Shown: positions 20,641 through 33,524 of the stretch, piece by piece
How positions within the stretch are numbered: position 1 is the stretch's first letter
Layout: every line of letters starts with the position of its first letter
Assembly (NCBI GenBank): GCA_034670405.1
Contig: JAXDDX010000005.1
Coordinates: 4,159,001-4,223,000, forward strand
From: Hoplostethus atlanticus
Lineage: Eukaryota > Chordata > Actinopteri > Trachichthyiformes > Trachichthyidae
DNA: 64,000 nucleotides
Direction: 5' to 3'
Notes under the pieces: model-generated
Databases searched by the model: none
What the model saw: the letters and a program-made list of their open reading frames with translations, nothing else
Told to the model about the DNA's origin: nothing
Position numbers and translations under genes: made by a program

Positions 20641-22980
20641 TGTTACTTTGGCTTATTTAAGCAGGAACCTAAGTTGCTTGCTTGTTTTTGGCAAAGAGGA
20701 AAATGATGAGGGTTTATAGCTTGCATGAGCTTCTGTAGGCAGGTGCAAAGAATTATGGGTAATCTGAAGTTTCCATACCATACGTTCATCGCCTGCTAAG
20801 GGCATTGTGCAGAAAATGACGCCAACGCTATTTTGGTGTATACTCACCTGCTGGCCCTCACGTCAGAGGGCCACAGACTGTGCTTCTAGATTATGAGCTA
20901 TTAAGGTGCACAGCAGCTCCTCCGCTCCTCCTGAAGAACTTCAACCGTGGAAAAAGTTGTAGAAAAGGCGGGGTTTATTGTTTACACCCATCCCGTATAA
21001 TATGGAAACACTCTTTAATGAAGAGTGCGATGTTGCTTTCCTTAACAAGTCAGATGCAACAGATTGTAAAGATATCAACGTGAATGGGAAGCCAAATATC
21101 CATGGCTTGCCAATGTGTGAAGGAATGAATACGAGGCGAACTGCAGTGTGCAGCAGGGAGGTATATGTTACATTAAGCAACCTGATTCAGGAACCGTCCG
21201 GGGCCAAAACACAAGAGTCCAGCAGCAATTTCGCAATTCAAAACACTTTTCACAATCCACTTAATGGGCTAGATTTTGGAGCTTTATTTTAAAATCTTCT
21301 ACTTTGAAAAGAGAGGAGGAAATAAGGGGGGAGGATACTTTTAAAGGAATAAATGTTGCTGTTTATGTTTTGCACTGATTAAATGATCTCCATATTTTTG
21401 TTGTTACTGTTGATTGAAAGACTACACTTTAACACTTTAAAACCTGAGTATATTTTATTGGCAATCAGTATTCTACTTTGACTAACCATTTTGCATGCTC
21501 ACATCATGTGCCTTGGAAGCGAGACCAAAGGGAGGAGAATTCCCATTTGTAACCCACAAAGAGGAATTTGATTTGTTTTTCCCCCCCCAGCAGAACATGG
21601 AGGTCCTAAATAAATACTGTATAGGAGACCATTGGGTATGAACTAAGATTTGGCTAAATCCTCTCAAATGTCACAAGCATTTTAAAGCTCAAAAAAGCTT
21701 GCCCCCAGGACCTCCTTGTATATGTGTTCCTTATTTTTATTTGATAAAGATGGCAACCCTAGTGGGGATGCGACAAGTTGTCAGCAGCCTCCTGTTAGGG
21801 ACGGCTGGGTGTGTCCAGTGGCATCGATCCACTTCCCTGGCCTTTCACCCGATAGAGGGTCTGAAACAAACACCCGCCAAGCACCAGATGCTGGCAAAAT
21901 TTGTCTTCGATGGACAAACCAACAAGGGTCACCCACCACACTGGCTGGTAACTTCTTGAGAGGATAGGCTGACCAGGTGATTCCATGTGAAAGTGATGAT
22001 TCCTTGTTGATTTCACCTATTAAATCTGTCTCAGTCATGATGGAGATGGAGAGGAGACGTTAAAAATTTGTGCAGAATGTGGTGCAACTCAACAGCAGGA
22101 AGTTGGCCCTAATATTTTGTACATGTACAACTTCTTATTACATAACCCGGGCGATCCTCGGTAAGTACTTCAATTCTTTACACGTCAATTCCAATGAGCT
22201 TTCCTGCGAAGCCAGCGAGGGACCGTAAATCTGTTCTTGAGATTATTGGGTCGTGGCTCCAGCCCCTTTGAAGTTTTGACACTTTTGGTCAAAAAACTGT
22301 CAGCGAAAAAGCTACATATCCTCACATCTAGGGCGATCAGCTTTTCAGAAAACAAGACCAGGTGTTTGGAAACCTGGAAAACGATGACGGCTACCTTTGA
22401 AATTTCCCGCCCCTTGATTTGTGGCTCGCAGTCTAGAGGTAACAGATAACAGAGATTGATGTCTGCGAGTCAAGAAGTTATCAGTTTTACTGCACTTTTA
22501 TCTCCGTTTTGACACTTTACAGAGAAAAAAAACATGTTTTTACTCCTTTAGCACGTGGTAGAAGTAGGACCTGGCTACTTGTGGCCGAGGAAAACGGGGG
22601 CATACTGCAGCTTTGGAAAAAAAACAGGTGAGGGGCTGGAGATGTCAGTCCCCTTGATATAAAGCACACATCCACTTCTCCCAAGGGCAAGCGAATGCTC
22701 TCTGCCAAACTTGCTTTCTTCTGTTACTTGATACTCGCACCAGAGTCAATGATGGTCCTTAATGTACTTGGTGTGCTGTAAATGTCAGGTCACTCCCTCT
22801 CTGTCTGTCCTTTGAAACCTCACTCATCTCATTTTCATTTTCTCTCTCCCTTCCAAACTCTCCAACTCCCTTTTCGGACTCCAGATTTTCATTTCTGCTT
22901 GGTGTGAAATGAAGACAGTACGGGAATATCACCAAACGATAACAGCTCTCCCTCCCCAGAAGCGCACTGTCTCCTCTGTG
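20641..22980. other. No recognisable gene
   Basis: Open frames up to about 100 codons occur (for example 20978-21292, forward) but lack any recognisable domain or splice context. The stretch at 22.05-22.6 kb has the look of a decayed transposon, but I found neither inverted ends nor a second copy. Confidence 0.45.
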
Positions 22981-24300
22981 ACAAAGCATGCATTGTTCCC
23001 TATGCCTTCTCCTTCATTGGAGACGTATTAACAGTCACATTTCCCTGAAAGAAGGACAAAATACGGGGTTTAAATTGTCTGGCCACCTTCTCACGCTCTT
23101 TGATATTCAAATGAAACATGGCGCTGCACAAACAGACCGGGGGCAGAGGAGAAATCGAAAGGAATTTCGGTCACATGAAAAGAGGGGCCCTGACATTTCA
23201 CTGGGAGCGACGGGGAACAATGCGAGCATGTTGGTTCAGATGTCACGGTAGTACGAGGACGTGAGGGGAAATGTGTGTGTGTGAAGATTGGGGAATGGCC
23301 CCGCCCTCTCCTATGTGGCCTGGTGGTGCCAGGCCAGCGTCGCCCCTGATGACACCGAGTCACGCCAGGCCAGTGGTCGCCTACATCTCCCGACTCCCGA
23401 AGCTACACCCTCCAAAAAATCATTATGTCTCGCTGCTGCTCCGATGAAGTCTAACAGATCAAGAGACGCTACATCTTTTTTGTCCATATACAAGCTAAAA
23501 CATCCCTCTATCAATGCACCAATAAGGGGCAATTGGCAGCTGTTGACAATAGCAGAATAAATTAGCCAACTTCCTTGATTAGAAAAGCCCCCTTTTTTTT
23601 TACCCCCCTCCCGCCTCGCCCCCCCTTCCTCATCGGCTCAAATTCAGCTCAGCTCAGTTTGAAGAAGACATGAATGATTACATTCATCATATTCACAATG
23701 AGCATTCATACTCGTCCTGTGACGTGATCTGGTCAGATTGCTGTGTGCCAGCAGCGACGCGAGACTTCACCCCATCAGATCCCTGCCAACCAGAGCCCTG
23801 GTCGCCCGCCCCTCCATCCCCCTCAATGGCCTACGTGCAGACTGGCAGCATCTCCGCTCAGTCTCTTTCTCCTCTCTATTAGATTTTGCATCAGTCACTC
23901 TCCCCTCCCCTGCCCGTGTGAGTTAACATCACCCCATATTACCCGTTTCACAGTGTTTAATACACACACAGGCACAATTGCATTACAAATTCACACGCAT
24001 GCACACACACACAGACCGATGTTGGGGGTACACGCTCGCGCGCACACACACACGCACACACACTCGGTGCATTGTGGGAGAGCTCAAGCCACATTAATGG
24101 TAATTGTATGCAGGCTGCGTCACTGGCAGCATAATAGTCTCCAGGCTTTGTAGAGTACCCATTCAAATGTGTTTGAAAACAGTGCCGAGGATTTAGCTCT
24201 GAGTTTTCCACCCCTTGAAGTCCACCTGAATTGCTTATTTAACGTAGCAGCAATGCTTCAACTCAAGCTGAGGTCATTTGCGAACATAATTTACGTTTTA
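22981..24300. other. Unique sequence; candidate conserved non-coding DNA
   Basis: Apart from (CA)n-rich patches at 23.96-24.06 kb, this stretch lacks the repeat families found elsewhere. It contains several low-repeat blocks of balanced composition (about 23.10-23.25, 23.42-23.58, 23.64-23.78 and 24.07-24.21 kb) of the kind seen in vertebrate enhancers. No conservation data were available, so this is only a suggestion. Confidence 0.22.
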
Positions 24301-24454
24301 TACTTTACATAATTTACCAGTGCAATGTTGTTACCACAGAAATGTTGACATCTTGACAATATCAGTAAATCTTTAAAAAGACATGGGATGGGATTATTTG
24401 GGAGCAAAGGCAGTTAGAAAGTAGGGAATTATAGTTTATAGCTCCCATTTTGCT

Positions 24455-24735
24455 AATACTAATATCATTTTCTGTTGATGAAGTTTGAGTTTCTGTAGGT
24501 GGCGCTCTTTTCTTCGTCTGTTCAGCCACGGTGGCTAACGCTGCTCCTGCTAACTGCCCAGTTCTTCTTTTATTTATTCCAAACAAACCAGAATTGTAAA
24601 ATGCATCACTTCCTGTTTTTGGCAGGAACTTGACACTGGGTGTTTAGAACAGCAAATGTAAAAGCTTTCATGAGTATAGGTTGAATCACGATTGTGAATC
24701 ATGATGACAATGTCACAGATTATTCCTTTAAATCA
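24455..24735 (+). repeat. Family D interspersed repeat, copy 3
   Basis: GAGTTTCTGTAGGTGGCGC, TTCAGCCACGGTGGCTAA, TTTATTCCAAACAAAC and GTTTAGAACAGCAAATGTA are shared, in order and spacing, with the copy at 61.25 kb. The right end finishes in ATTATTCCTTTAAAT. Non-coding. Confidence 0.72.
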
Positions 24736-25375
24736 AACCTGATTCTGGGTTGATTGAGAACAGTCAGATCCCGGGGTGAGACTTTGTTCATCTGTCCAGA
24801 TGCTGCTCAGTCTGCTCGGACACCAGACTGTCTCAAGGTGGCGTTTGTAGCGTCTGGAGGTCCTCGTAAACCGCTGTGATGGATTCAGACTGAGCATCCT
24901 CATCATAAAGCCTGCAGCTGGGAGTCCTCTCGGGGAGAAGAATGAGCCGTGGATGAAAATAGTCTCTGGAGCATCGAGGCGTGGCTTGAATATCAACTGT
25001 CTGGGAACATTATGGGCCTCCCTGACAGGTTTATCGCACATATGTAGATGGAGCAGACACTTTGTGGATAGAGTTGGTACTTGGATAGTGATCTTGTAGT
25101 TTGTAGGGTCTATTCATGTTTGTATGACAGTTATCTCAGAGGGAGATTTACGGGGACGCTATTAGGCCATTCTGTGAATCGGACAATATCCATTAACATC
25201 CCAGTGTGGCCATCGTCACTTGGAGACAGATATTCAACACTGTTTATGCGGTAGAAACTGTAGAAACTGAATTATGAGGCTGGATTTGTTCTCGGGTGTT
25301 GGTGGATAAGCTCGCCTCTCTGTGTCAGGGAGGAGAGTGCTTTGTCTTGGCTTTGAAATCAAGATTTGTTTTTTT
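24736..25375. other. No recognisable gene
   Basis: Holds a 102-codon reverse-strand frame (24733-25041) with no domain I can identify. I do not call it a gene. Confidence 0.45.
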
Positions 25376-25379
25376 TACA

Positions 25380-25880
25380 CGACATAAATAAATAAAATAG
25401 ACATTTGCTGATGATCACTAAAATTAGATCAAACTTGATTGATCCCTGTGGGGAAAACTGGGTTGTTGCAGCAGCAAATAGTAATAGGATACAGCAAAGA
25501 AAAATAGGATATAAGTAAGAATAGAACAAATGGGGAGGCTTTACACATAATTCAACTGACAATTACAACACTAGAATGTATTAAGTAGAAATAAATAGAT
25601 TATAGCATAAATTACAGCATGTATGGGTGTGCAAACAGCAGTGGAACCTACTGAGACAAAAAAAAAATGAAGAATATGTACAATGTGAGAATATGCCCAA
25701 AAAAATGAAACATATTCAACATGAGAAAAGTGGAAAAATCTAAAAATATCAAGCTATATTCAATATATAATGGATGAGAGGAATATGAGAATATAAAGAA
25801 AACACATGTGAATTGACATCTTATACATGGTGTGTGAAATGTGTAAGTTGTATTCACATTAGCAGCTCATGCATGCATGT
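25380..25880 (-). repeat. Possible LINE 3' UTR, reverse strand
   Basis: TTGATTGATCCCTGTGGGG followed by TTGCAGCAGC and a long A/T-rich, poorly structured stretch resembles the reverse complement of a fish LINE 3' end, in which CCCC(A/C)AGGGGATCAATAAA precedes the tail. The long low-GC run to 25.88 kb would be UTR. No ORF2 remains, so the family is unknown. Confidence 0.35.
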
Positions 25881-26338
25881 ACAAAAATGCACTGTATAAA
25901 AAAAGAAAATGTTTATATGTCGATAACATGTACAGAATGTGCAGATTAGGATCATGTGCATTACTAGCTGTTATTCAAAACTCCAGATATGTACAGAAAC
26001 ACAAATTGGAACAACTAGGCTCAGTTTTCAACAATCCAAACATTAAAGCAAATGCCTTTTTTTTGTAAGTTGGCAATGACTTGTGGTTGGCTGTTGTCTG
26101 CGCCCATATGTCTGGTGTGTTGTTGATGGTCCTCAGCGATGGCTATCATCACCCCAACCTGCTTACCCAGTGGGTATAGCCCAAGATGGGAATGGGATGG
26201 GAGTCTGTTGGCTGACTTAACCTTGGGGAAACATATTGGTCGAATGAAAAAGGTCTTCCCAGAATCATGACCAGATGCTACAGATTTTTTCAATTTGTTT
26301 TGAAGATTTTCCCTTGTGTTTCCCTTCTCTAACTCCAG

Positions 26339-26369
<31 letters not shown>

Positions 26370-26823
26370 TGCTGGCCAGGGCGAACGACAGGGTGGAGCT
26401 AGGTGAATTTCCTATTGAAGTTTATGGCAGACATTATTTATCCCATGTGTACATTAATGGATTGGAAACGCCTGCTTTGTGGCAGCTTTATGTCTTCCGA
26501 CATCCTCTGAGAGAGATACTAACATCTCACTCTAATTTTGCATTGTCATGGTACTCTCCCCTCATTTCCCCCTGCTGTGCTTGGCACGACTTTCACAGTT
26601 TATTGTTTACATTTTGGTAAATGAAAAGAAGGTAAAACTATGACCTCTGGTAAGTGATCATCATAAGGCAAACACCCACCAATCTGAGGAGAAATCAATT
26701 ACATCTTCAGAAAGTAATTAACATGCAACCTTCATATAACTTAATCAGTTTGATACTACTAACTATGATCTATACTATGAATTCAAGTCAGAAAGATTTA
26801 TGTAAGCCTTAAAGGTGGTAAAC
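25881..26823. other. No recognisable gene
   Basis: Unique-looking sequence with a short (TC)n(AC)n tract at 26.34-26.37 kb. Confidence 0.5.
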
Positions 26824-27000
26824 TACAGTTGCGTGAAAAAGTTTGCGAACCCTTTTGAATTACCTGCATTCCTGTATAAATGTCTCCTGAAATATGGTCT
26901 GATCTTCATCTAAGTCATAAAAATAGATGAACAGATGAGATTTGACAAATAACATACAAACGTTTGTACATTAAATTTTATACAAAATAGTGTGTCTGCA
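26824..27000 (+). mobile_element. Tc1/mariner-type element, left end only
   Basis: A TA dinucleotide (26824-26825) is followed by CAGTTGCGTGAAAAAGTTTG, then CGAACCCTTTTGAATTACC and GGTCTGATCTTCATCTAAG. This is the style of a Tc1/mariner-group inverted repeat and subterminal region known from fish and frogs. The rest of the element and the second end were not found. Non-coding. Confidence 0.6.
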
Positions 27001-27183
27001 TTTTGGCCAAGGCTGTCTGGATTTGGCCGCTGTTCCATTACCCTTAGGCTCTGTGCCAGCCCCGTTGACTATGGACCCCCCCACCCCCCTTAACACCACC
27101 ACTGACTCTCTATGGCCTTAAAACACTCCACAGGCTACAGGCCAAGTGGTACCCATGCCAAGAGAACAAGGGGATACTGGGGG

Positions 27184-27237
27184 ATTTGGGGTGACAGTGG
27201 TGGTGGTGGTGGTGGTTATGATGTGTGTGTGTGTGTA
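27184..27237. repeat. (GTG)n then (GT)n microsatellite
   Basis: Six to seven GTG units, a short break, then about seven GT units. Confidence 0.9.
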
Positions 27238-27239
27238 CT

Positions 27240-28160
27240 GACCTGAACCAGCGAGGGACACCCCTCCACAACCATGGTGGAGGGTTTGGGTGGTGGGTGT
27301 CATCCAGCAGCACCGTGACATCATCTGTTCATGCCTTACTAGCCCTGGGACTGGCATTGCAACAATGGTGACTGCAACTCGTTGACCCAAAATGAGAACA
27401 GGGAGGTCCTAGGACACACACACACACACATGTAAACACACACTCAAACAAGTGTTGGGATCAAGGGGACGGGATGGGAGGGTCACAGGACATTACGTGC
27501 CTCTTTGATCGTGCAGCCAAGGGACACTTTATTATCTCTTTATTGAGAAATGGATGCTGTGTGCCATTGTGTCAGGGCTGCTCTGCCTCTCAATCACTTC
27601 CATTGAGAACCATTCAAAAGGGCGAATAAAAAACCTAATTTCCGACTGAGAAGCAATTTCCCCCTTTTTTTTTTTTTTCCCCCAATTGTGTTTTTGGAAA
27701 AGTTCAAGTTTGCCACACTGGTTGTTACCATAGTTACAGCTGCTAGCAGTCAACAGTTCGCTAACTCTACTGTATGTGCAGAGGAAAGCAAAATGGTGAC
27801 CAGGAAGCGTGCAACTCAGAGCTGCGCTGCACCAGTGCGCACTGGAAACAAATGAGACCACATCACTTACACTTCCGTTCACATTCATTTATACAGTCTA
27901 TGGGTAAACCTGCTGAGTGGAGGCCTGATTGGATGTATTTCAGGAATTCTTTAGTGAGGGGAGCCAATCAGAACCAGTTGTGATGCCTTTTCTGGAGTTA
28001 AGCCTATAAAATTGCCTGTAAAAAAGGATTGGATTTTTGCAATAACTTTAAATTGAACCACTCAAACAAAATCAAATTTTAACAATGTCTTCCTTAAACA
28101 GCTTTACTCATATATGCAATTAAATAGAAGAAGTTTTAAATTCCTATAATAGAGCCCCTT
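27240..28160. other. No recognisable gene
   Basis: Unique-looking sequence with a short (CA)n at 27.42 kb and a T-tract at 27.66 kb. Confidence 0.5.
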
Positions 28161-28165
28161 TGAGT

Positions 28166-28200
28166 TACCCTAGCTAACTAGCATGCTAGTAGCTAGGGTA
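28166..28200. repeat. Near-perfect 35-bp palindrome
   Basis: TACCCTAGCT(A)ACTAGCAT mirrors ATGCTAGTAGCTAGGGTA. The two arms match as reverse complements except for one extra A. There is no spacer, so it could form a cruciform. Confidence 0.93.
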
Positions 28201-28324
28201 TCTCGGATGCAATGCTATGCTACCAAGTGGTAGCTAGTTAGCTAGTTAGATATTAGCGTCCTCAAATTTGAACGTTTTTGTAACAAAGAGTGAACATAAT
28301 TTGTTGAAAACGGATGTTGACTAA

Positions 28325-28854
28325 GCCTTTAGACCGATATATATACCTATTGTTAAATATCGGAGATTGGCCAGCCCTGTTGTCTACTGCAATATGATGG
28401 ACGTTCCTCCCTGACCACAGCTACATAAAAAAAACTGCAATGACACTTTATTTTCATTGCGCATTTTATTTATTTATCTTGTGGTTCAATAGTGTTTTTC
28501 TGTAAAATATTTCATTTAAAGGCAGTAATGTATCCCAGAGTCTCTCCTGCCACTGAATAGGTGGGGTGGGTTGCCCTGCCTCAGGGAGCTGCTAAACCTA
28601 AAAGAATTTCATTAGTCTGGTATTTCAGAGGAGAGTTTTAGTGTCTCGTGGTCTAAATGCTGTTTCAGAGGCTTTTCCACTCTGACCAGAATACAATTCT
28701 GCAAGAAACACTCAATACTTAATACTTTCTATATAATTCTTTAACATAAACATAGTCAGATTTAAAGATCTTGAATATCGGCACAACATATCGGCTATCA
28801 ACGACTTCAGTCTAAAAATATCAGTAATGACATAAGACATATTGGTCGAACCTT
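28325..28854 (+). repeat. Family A interspersed repeat, copy 2 (long subtype)
   Basis: Starts TTTAGACCGATATATATAC and ends CATATTGGTCGAACCTT, so both inverted ends are recognisable. It carries the long-subtype insert (AGTAATGTATCCCAGAG, GAGCTGCTAAACC, AGAATTTCATTAGTCTGG) before the common TGCTGTTTCAGAGGCTTTTC block. About 530 bp, non-coding. Confidence 0.82.
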
Positions 28855-29789
28855 AGTTACAATTCCACTCATCTCATGGTGAGAGGGTGGTGAGGGGCTG
28901 ATGGGGGCAACTAGTGTTTTGGGGAGAGATGTGTGACATAACATAATGAGTACAACATGATCTGAATGTACTGGGATGAGAGGACATGCTGAATTGCTGA
29001 AGGTCCGTACGGGTGTGTCCAAATGTGATGCACAATGAGAGACGCATTTGTTTCTGTGTTTTGTCTTTGTTTCTACAGCTCAACTTAGTGACAAGGTGGA
29101 AAGGTGCCAGCTTTGCAGGGAGAAATGACCCTTTCAGAAGTGGTGAATGACTTACATGTTCACTAGGGGGCGTTCTCATTTCAGCAAACCACAGCACTGA
29201 CCTGGGCAAAGCCATTTAGGTCACTAGTCTTTTTAGGTCACGAAAAAGACGTTTCAAGGTCAAATAGAACATCTCAACAGGGAAACAGGATTAAAGTGGT
29301 GATAGAGAAGGAGTGTGAGGCTTTTGGCCTTCTCTTATCTAGCTGGTGACTCAGTTTAGACAGTATTCCCAAACCTAGAGTGTGAGAGTTGAAGGGGTTA
29401 AACGGTGGGGAGGGGATCAGGCCGGAGATTTACAGTGTGAGGGAAGGCAACGCTGGGGCCGAGGCTGTACAGCCCAGACAGGAAGCAGCTGCCTTGTCAT
29501 GAGTGTTTTGGGATGGCTCACCTTAGACTGAAGGCAATTGCTCATGAAAACCATGGAGCTCCTCTCAACTCCCCTCCTGTCTTTTCCTCCATGCCTCCCT
29601 TTGTCGGTCTGCCGGCTTTTATTCTACCTGCTTAGTTAAGAGAGTAAAAATAAAAAGTTGACCGACTGCGCCCTTGATAGGATGTGGCATCGATATTGGT
29701 GTACAGGGTTGTAGTTAAAACCATATTTTTGATTCAATAGACATCATATTGCAGTGTAATTTTCTCCAAAACAACATATACTGTAGGGT
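28855..29789. other. No recognisable gene
   Basis: Unique-looking sequence between two family A copies in opposite orientation. Confidence 0.5.
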
Positions 29790-30177
29790 AGGGTTAGACA
29801 AATATGGGTTTTTGAAAGCTGATATCTATATTTTTGGATTGGAGCCAATAGCCAATATTTTTTGCCCATATTCAGTATCTTTAGATTCAAGTATTCAGTG
29901 TTTCGTCCCAGAATTGTATTCTTGTCAGGATGGAAAAGCCTCTGAAACAGCATTTAGACCATCATGGAACACTAAAACTCTCCATTGAAATCCAGGAGAA
30001 AACATATTCATGCATACTTGAAACCAATTAACCAACCAAAAACAACCACAACCAGTGTAGTATTGATCAAGCCTACAATAAATAAATTAATAAAGTAATC
30101 ACTCAAACTGCATCACATCCATCATATCACAGATGGACGACACTGATTCCATAAAATAAAGGCCAATATTGGCAAAC
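29790..30177 (-). repeat. Family A interspersed repeat, copy 3 (reverse)
   Basis: Starts AGGGTTAGACAAATATGGG. GAATTGTATTCTTGTCAGG, GCCTCTGAAACAGCATTTAG and CATCCATCATATCACAGATG are the reverse complements of blocks in the forward copies. It lacks the long-subtype insert. Confidence 0.8.
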
Positions 30178-32664
30178 TAATTTATCGTTCTCACAGGGCT
30201 CAGCTCTTCTTCTACTCCATCAAAAACATGATTTCAGTTTGAATATTTACCTTGTGGCTGGGCTGTGTATGGCCCCTAATGTGATTTGGTTTGTGGGCAC
30301 CCGTTGTTCCAAGATCACACGAGATCGTTTTTTAATTTTTTTTTTACCCCAAATCTAATTTAGCTCCACCTGAGGTTAAACAAAAGTCAAGATTGATATT
30401 CAGACTGTTACGAATCTGTTTCCTCCCCCCAGATCTATTTCAATTTCTTGCCTATTCTGTGCTTTCTATGTCTCGGAGCCACACAACATGGACGATAGCC
30501 AACTTATCTGCTGCTGCTCTCTCAGCTGGGACATATCCTCTTCCTGTTCCCGCTCTCTTTATCCCGTGGCAGAAGACATGGAGCCAAATTCCCATCAGTC
30601 AGTCAGTCAGTCAGCAGATACTTAAACCCTAAATACCACTATCAAATTGATTTGCAGTACTGTAATCTGATTGGCTGCCCTCTACTGCATGCTCCACCTC
30701 TTACAGTTGCTAATGTTTTAAGCTTTGCAAAGGCAGTGGCTAATCTATGGGGGGGGGAAATATATTTTATATATTATATTATATTATATTATATTATATT
30801 ATATATTAGTTCCAACTAGAAAGCAGTTTTGAGTAACAGGTGTGAAATGTATTAAGTTTGGGCAATGCTAACGAAACATTTTGGCAAACTATGGCTGCTA
30901 TATTCTGATACTGAAAGACAGCTAACCTACTAGAGCATAGCAATACAGTAGAGTGGATCTATTCTTCTTGACAAATCCATTGGGTGAATGATGTGGTCAC
31001 CCAGATTATTCCAGGACTGTAGGAACTGAACCTACAGCAACAGTTGATGCTGCCCACCTAGCTAGGCGTCGTGGGACTGGAGAGCATCTGCACTTGTTTT
31101 TCTGTGTCCTCATATCGCTTCCCGCCCCTTCACACACAAACACACACACATGCACATACTTCAAAGGTCAGTGTGACACAGGCCAAGCGGTGCGAAATGA
31201 ATAACAGCGGGCTCGCAGATTTTTGACGGAATGAACGATGCCGTGCGTTCCGTGTTATTATATTTATGTGTCGGCTGACACTGCGGTGGCGGATCAGACG
31301 GTGGCCAGCACATGGCCTCTGGTCGTCTGGCAAGGCGGTGGGAAGCGAGATCATATGATCTCTGTAAAAGGAAATCAGGAGCACACCTTGGCTGTCGTTC
31401 AGCAAAAAAAAGTTGCTTGTTAAAAAGCCCTGTTGCCCGAAGTTCTCATCTGGTTCATCTGGCCTGTACCTGTCAGCCTGGCTCTTTAGGAGGCCAGTAA
31501 AATTCCACTAAAACGCTAATTAGATGTTGGTGTGATACTTAAGCTTTACACAGGGATCTATATCCTGCACCTACTCTGCTATACATTGAGTGATACAATT
31601 GCTCTGGGAGGCTCAGAGAGACCATAGGAACTGACAGTAAATCAGTACGACACGTCTGCTGCGACCACTGCAGTGTGTGTGTGTGTGTTTAGAAAAACCA
31701 CTTCAAAGCCTTGGGAATTCCTTGCGTGAGGCCATTCTGGCTCATGCAGAACAAGGCTCACCCCTCTCTCTTCCCTGCTGCCATCCCTCTTTCCTCCACA
31801 TGGACGACGCATCCAGCTGTTGAGGTTTGATCTACAGCAGGGCACTGCGGGAGGGGAGGCAAACTCCAATGTGGATGTCCTCGCGGACGGGGTTTGGGAG
31901 GCCGACTCCACAGCAGGAGAGCAGAAGAGGAGAGGAGGGATAGATGGAGGGATGAGGAGGAGGAGAGGAAGAGAAAAGGAAGGGAATTAATGTCTGAATG
32001 AGAGGGGCAGAAGGGAGATGTGTGTCAGTTGGGTATGGCAAGGTCAAGATCAAGCAAGAATCTATTTGACCAAATAATGTTGTGCCAGTCGTCAATTATT
32101 ATCCCCAAAGTTTATTAAGGTTATAAGCAGGTTTTGAAGTTTTGGTGGCAAATTATATTAGATACAGGGTCTGCCATGTATCTAAAGCGAATTGACGTCC
32201 CTGGGAAAGGAAGTGGTCAGAGAGGGTGGAGAGAGGAGGAAAAGAGGGAAAGCGGGTGAAAAAAAATGAAAAAGAGGGCCTCTGGCTCATGCAACGCCTA
32301 GCATGCCTCACCATCGGTCTGCCATGTGTGCCTCCCTGCCTACACAGCACTGCAACACAAAGACACATCAAAGGCCCTGTGCACGCCCTGCGCCCTCCAC
32401 GCAAATGTGAGATCATGACAAGCCTCCTCCTTCATGTCTGCAGGGCTCCCAGGCAACTGCAGAGGATAACCAGCCTGAAACAAGTGCTGCCGGCGGAGCT
32501 CCACCCCAATAAACATTTCCTGTGGCCTCGGCATGGAAAGGTCCACAGACGTGGTCGAGAGATGGATGGATGGTATTGTGTCATTTACTGACGCAGTATT
32601 CCTGGAAACAAAATGTGTAATATTTCGGCACGAAAACAAACAGACACACGCGGAGAGTTTCATA
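30178..32664. other. No recognisable gene; simple repeats
   Basis: Holds a (CAGT)n patch at 30.60 kb, an (ATATT)n run at 30766-30807, and short CA/GT tracts at 31.13 and 31.67 kb. Otherwise unique-looking, with purine-rich sequence at 31.91-31.99 and 32.21-32.28 kb. No exon recognised. Confidence 0.5.
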
Positions 32665-33000
32665 TAAAGCTGCACTAGGCAATTTTTAACCTGACTTATC
32701 AGCCTAGTGGGGCTGCAGCAGAGAAGAGTGTCCCATCACCCCTAACCGAGACCCTGTAGGTTCACCCAATTTGTCCAAATTAAATTCTGGCATCAGGTAT
32801 GGTCACTGGTGGGAAATCTCCGCCCACAGGATACGACGAATTAGAATTGAAGAAGAAAGACGAAGGCAAAGCACGAAAGCATGTTAGATCTTTTGCCTCT
32901 CTTGTCCCTTTGGTATCCCTTTGGTATAAAGTGATCACAGACCGGTCCGGGTTCATAAACACAAGCGTGCTCTGTGCTCTACCTGATTAAATCAGGGATA
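32665..33000 (+). repeat. Family B MITE-like repeat, copy 4
   Basis: Starts with the family terminus TAAAGCTGCACTAGGC and continues through ATTCTGGCATCAGG, GGTCACTGGTGGGAAATC, GATCTTTTGCCTCTC, TCCCTTTGGTATAAAG and CACAGACCGGTCCGGGTT, in the same order as copy 3. The right limit is approximate. Confidence 0.75.
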
Positions 33001-33520
33001 CATGAAAGATGAAATGAAACTTGCTGGCAAGGAAGAGACCTGAGATGAAATGATGAGTACAGCGGCCCTCGCGTCTAACACCGAGGCTACTTCTGACGCC
33101 ACCGTTGCCCCGAGTCTCAACCCAAGCCCCGGCCCCAACCTCAGCCTCAAACCCCAGCCCCAGCCCAAAGCCCCAATCCCAATCTCCTGGCATCTGGATC
33201 TCATTATTGTATCTCACTGGGACAGGAAACATGCACTGAAACAAAAGGCCTGCTTGTTCAGCACCAGAAGAACCGTCCTGATTCTCAAAGATCAGTAGAG
33301 ACGAGTACAAACCAGAAGGGCTCAGGAGAATGTCATCGGACGACACCATGCACAAACCAAATAAAAGTTCATACCTGACCACCAATAAACAATAAAGCTC
33401 AAGTCTAATTTAGACTTAGACTTGGAGACACGGTATAGCATTATGGGGCTGTTTTACAGCAGAGTCGCCCATCCCAACAATCGAAGGAGAAATCCCCATT
33501 AGAAGCTTGGTTGGGTCCGA
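33001..33520. other. No recognisable gene
   Basis: Includes a C-rich stretch at 33.10-33.18 kb with repeated CCCCAG/CCCCAA words that makes Pro-rich and Gly-rich frames on the two strands. I do not take these for genes. Confidence 0.5.
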
Positions 33521-33524
33521 TGGT

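Noticed and set aside
20978-21292. 104-codon forward frame
   Set aside because: No recognisable domain, no splice sites or promoter context that I can support, and a second short frame overlaps on the other strand.
24733-25041. 102-codon reverse-strand frame
   Set aside because: Looks protein-like in places, but another frame on the same strand is equally open. No family resemblance that I can name with confidence.
33050-33385. Pro-rich and Gly-rich frames on opposite strands
   Set aside because: Both come from CCCCAG/CCCCAA low-complexity sequence at 33.10-33.18 kb.
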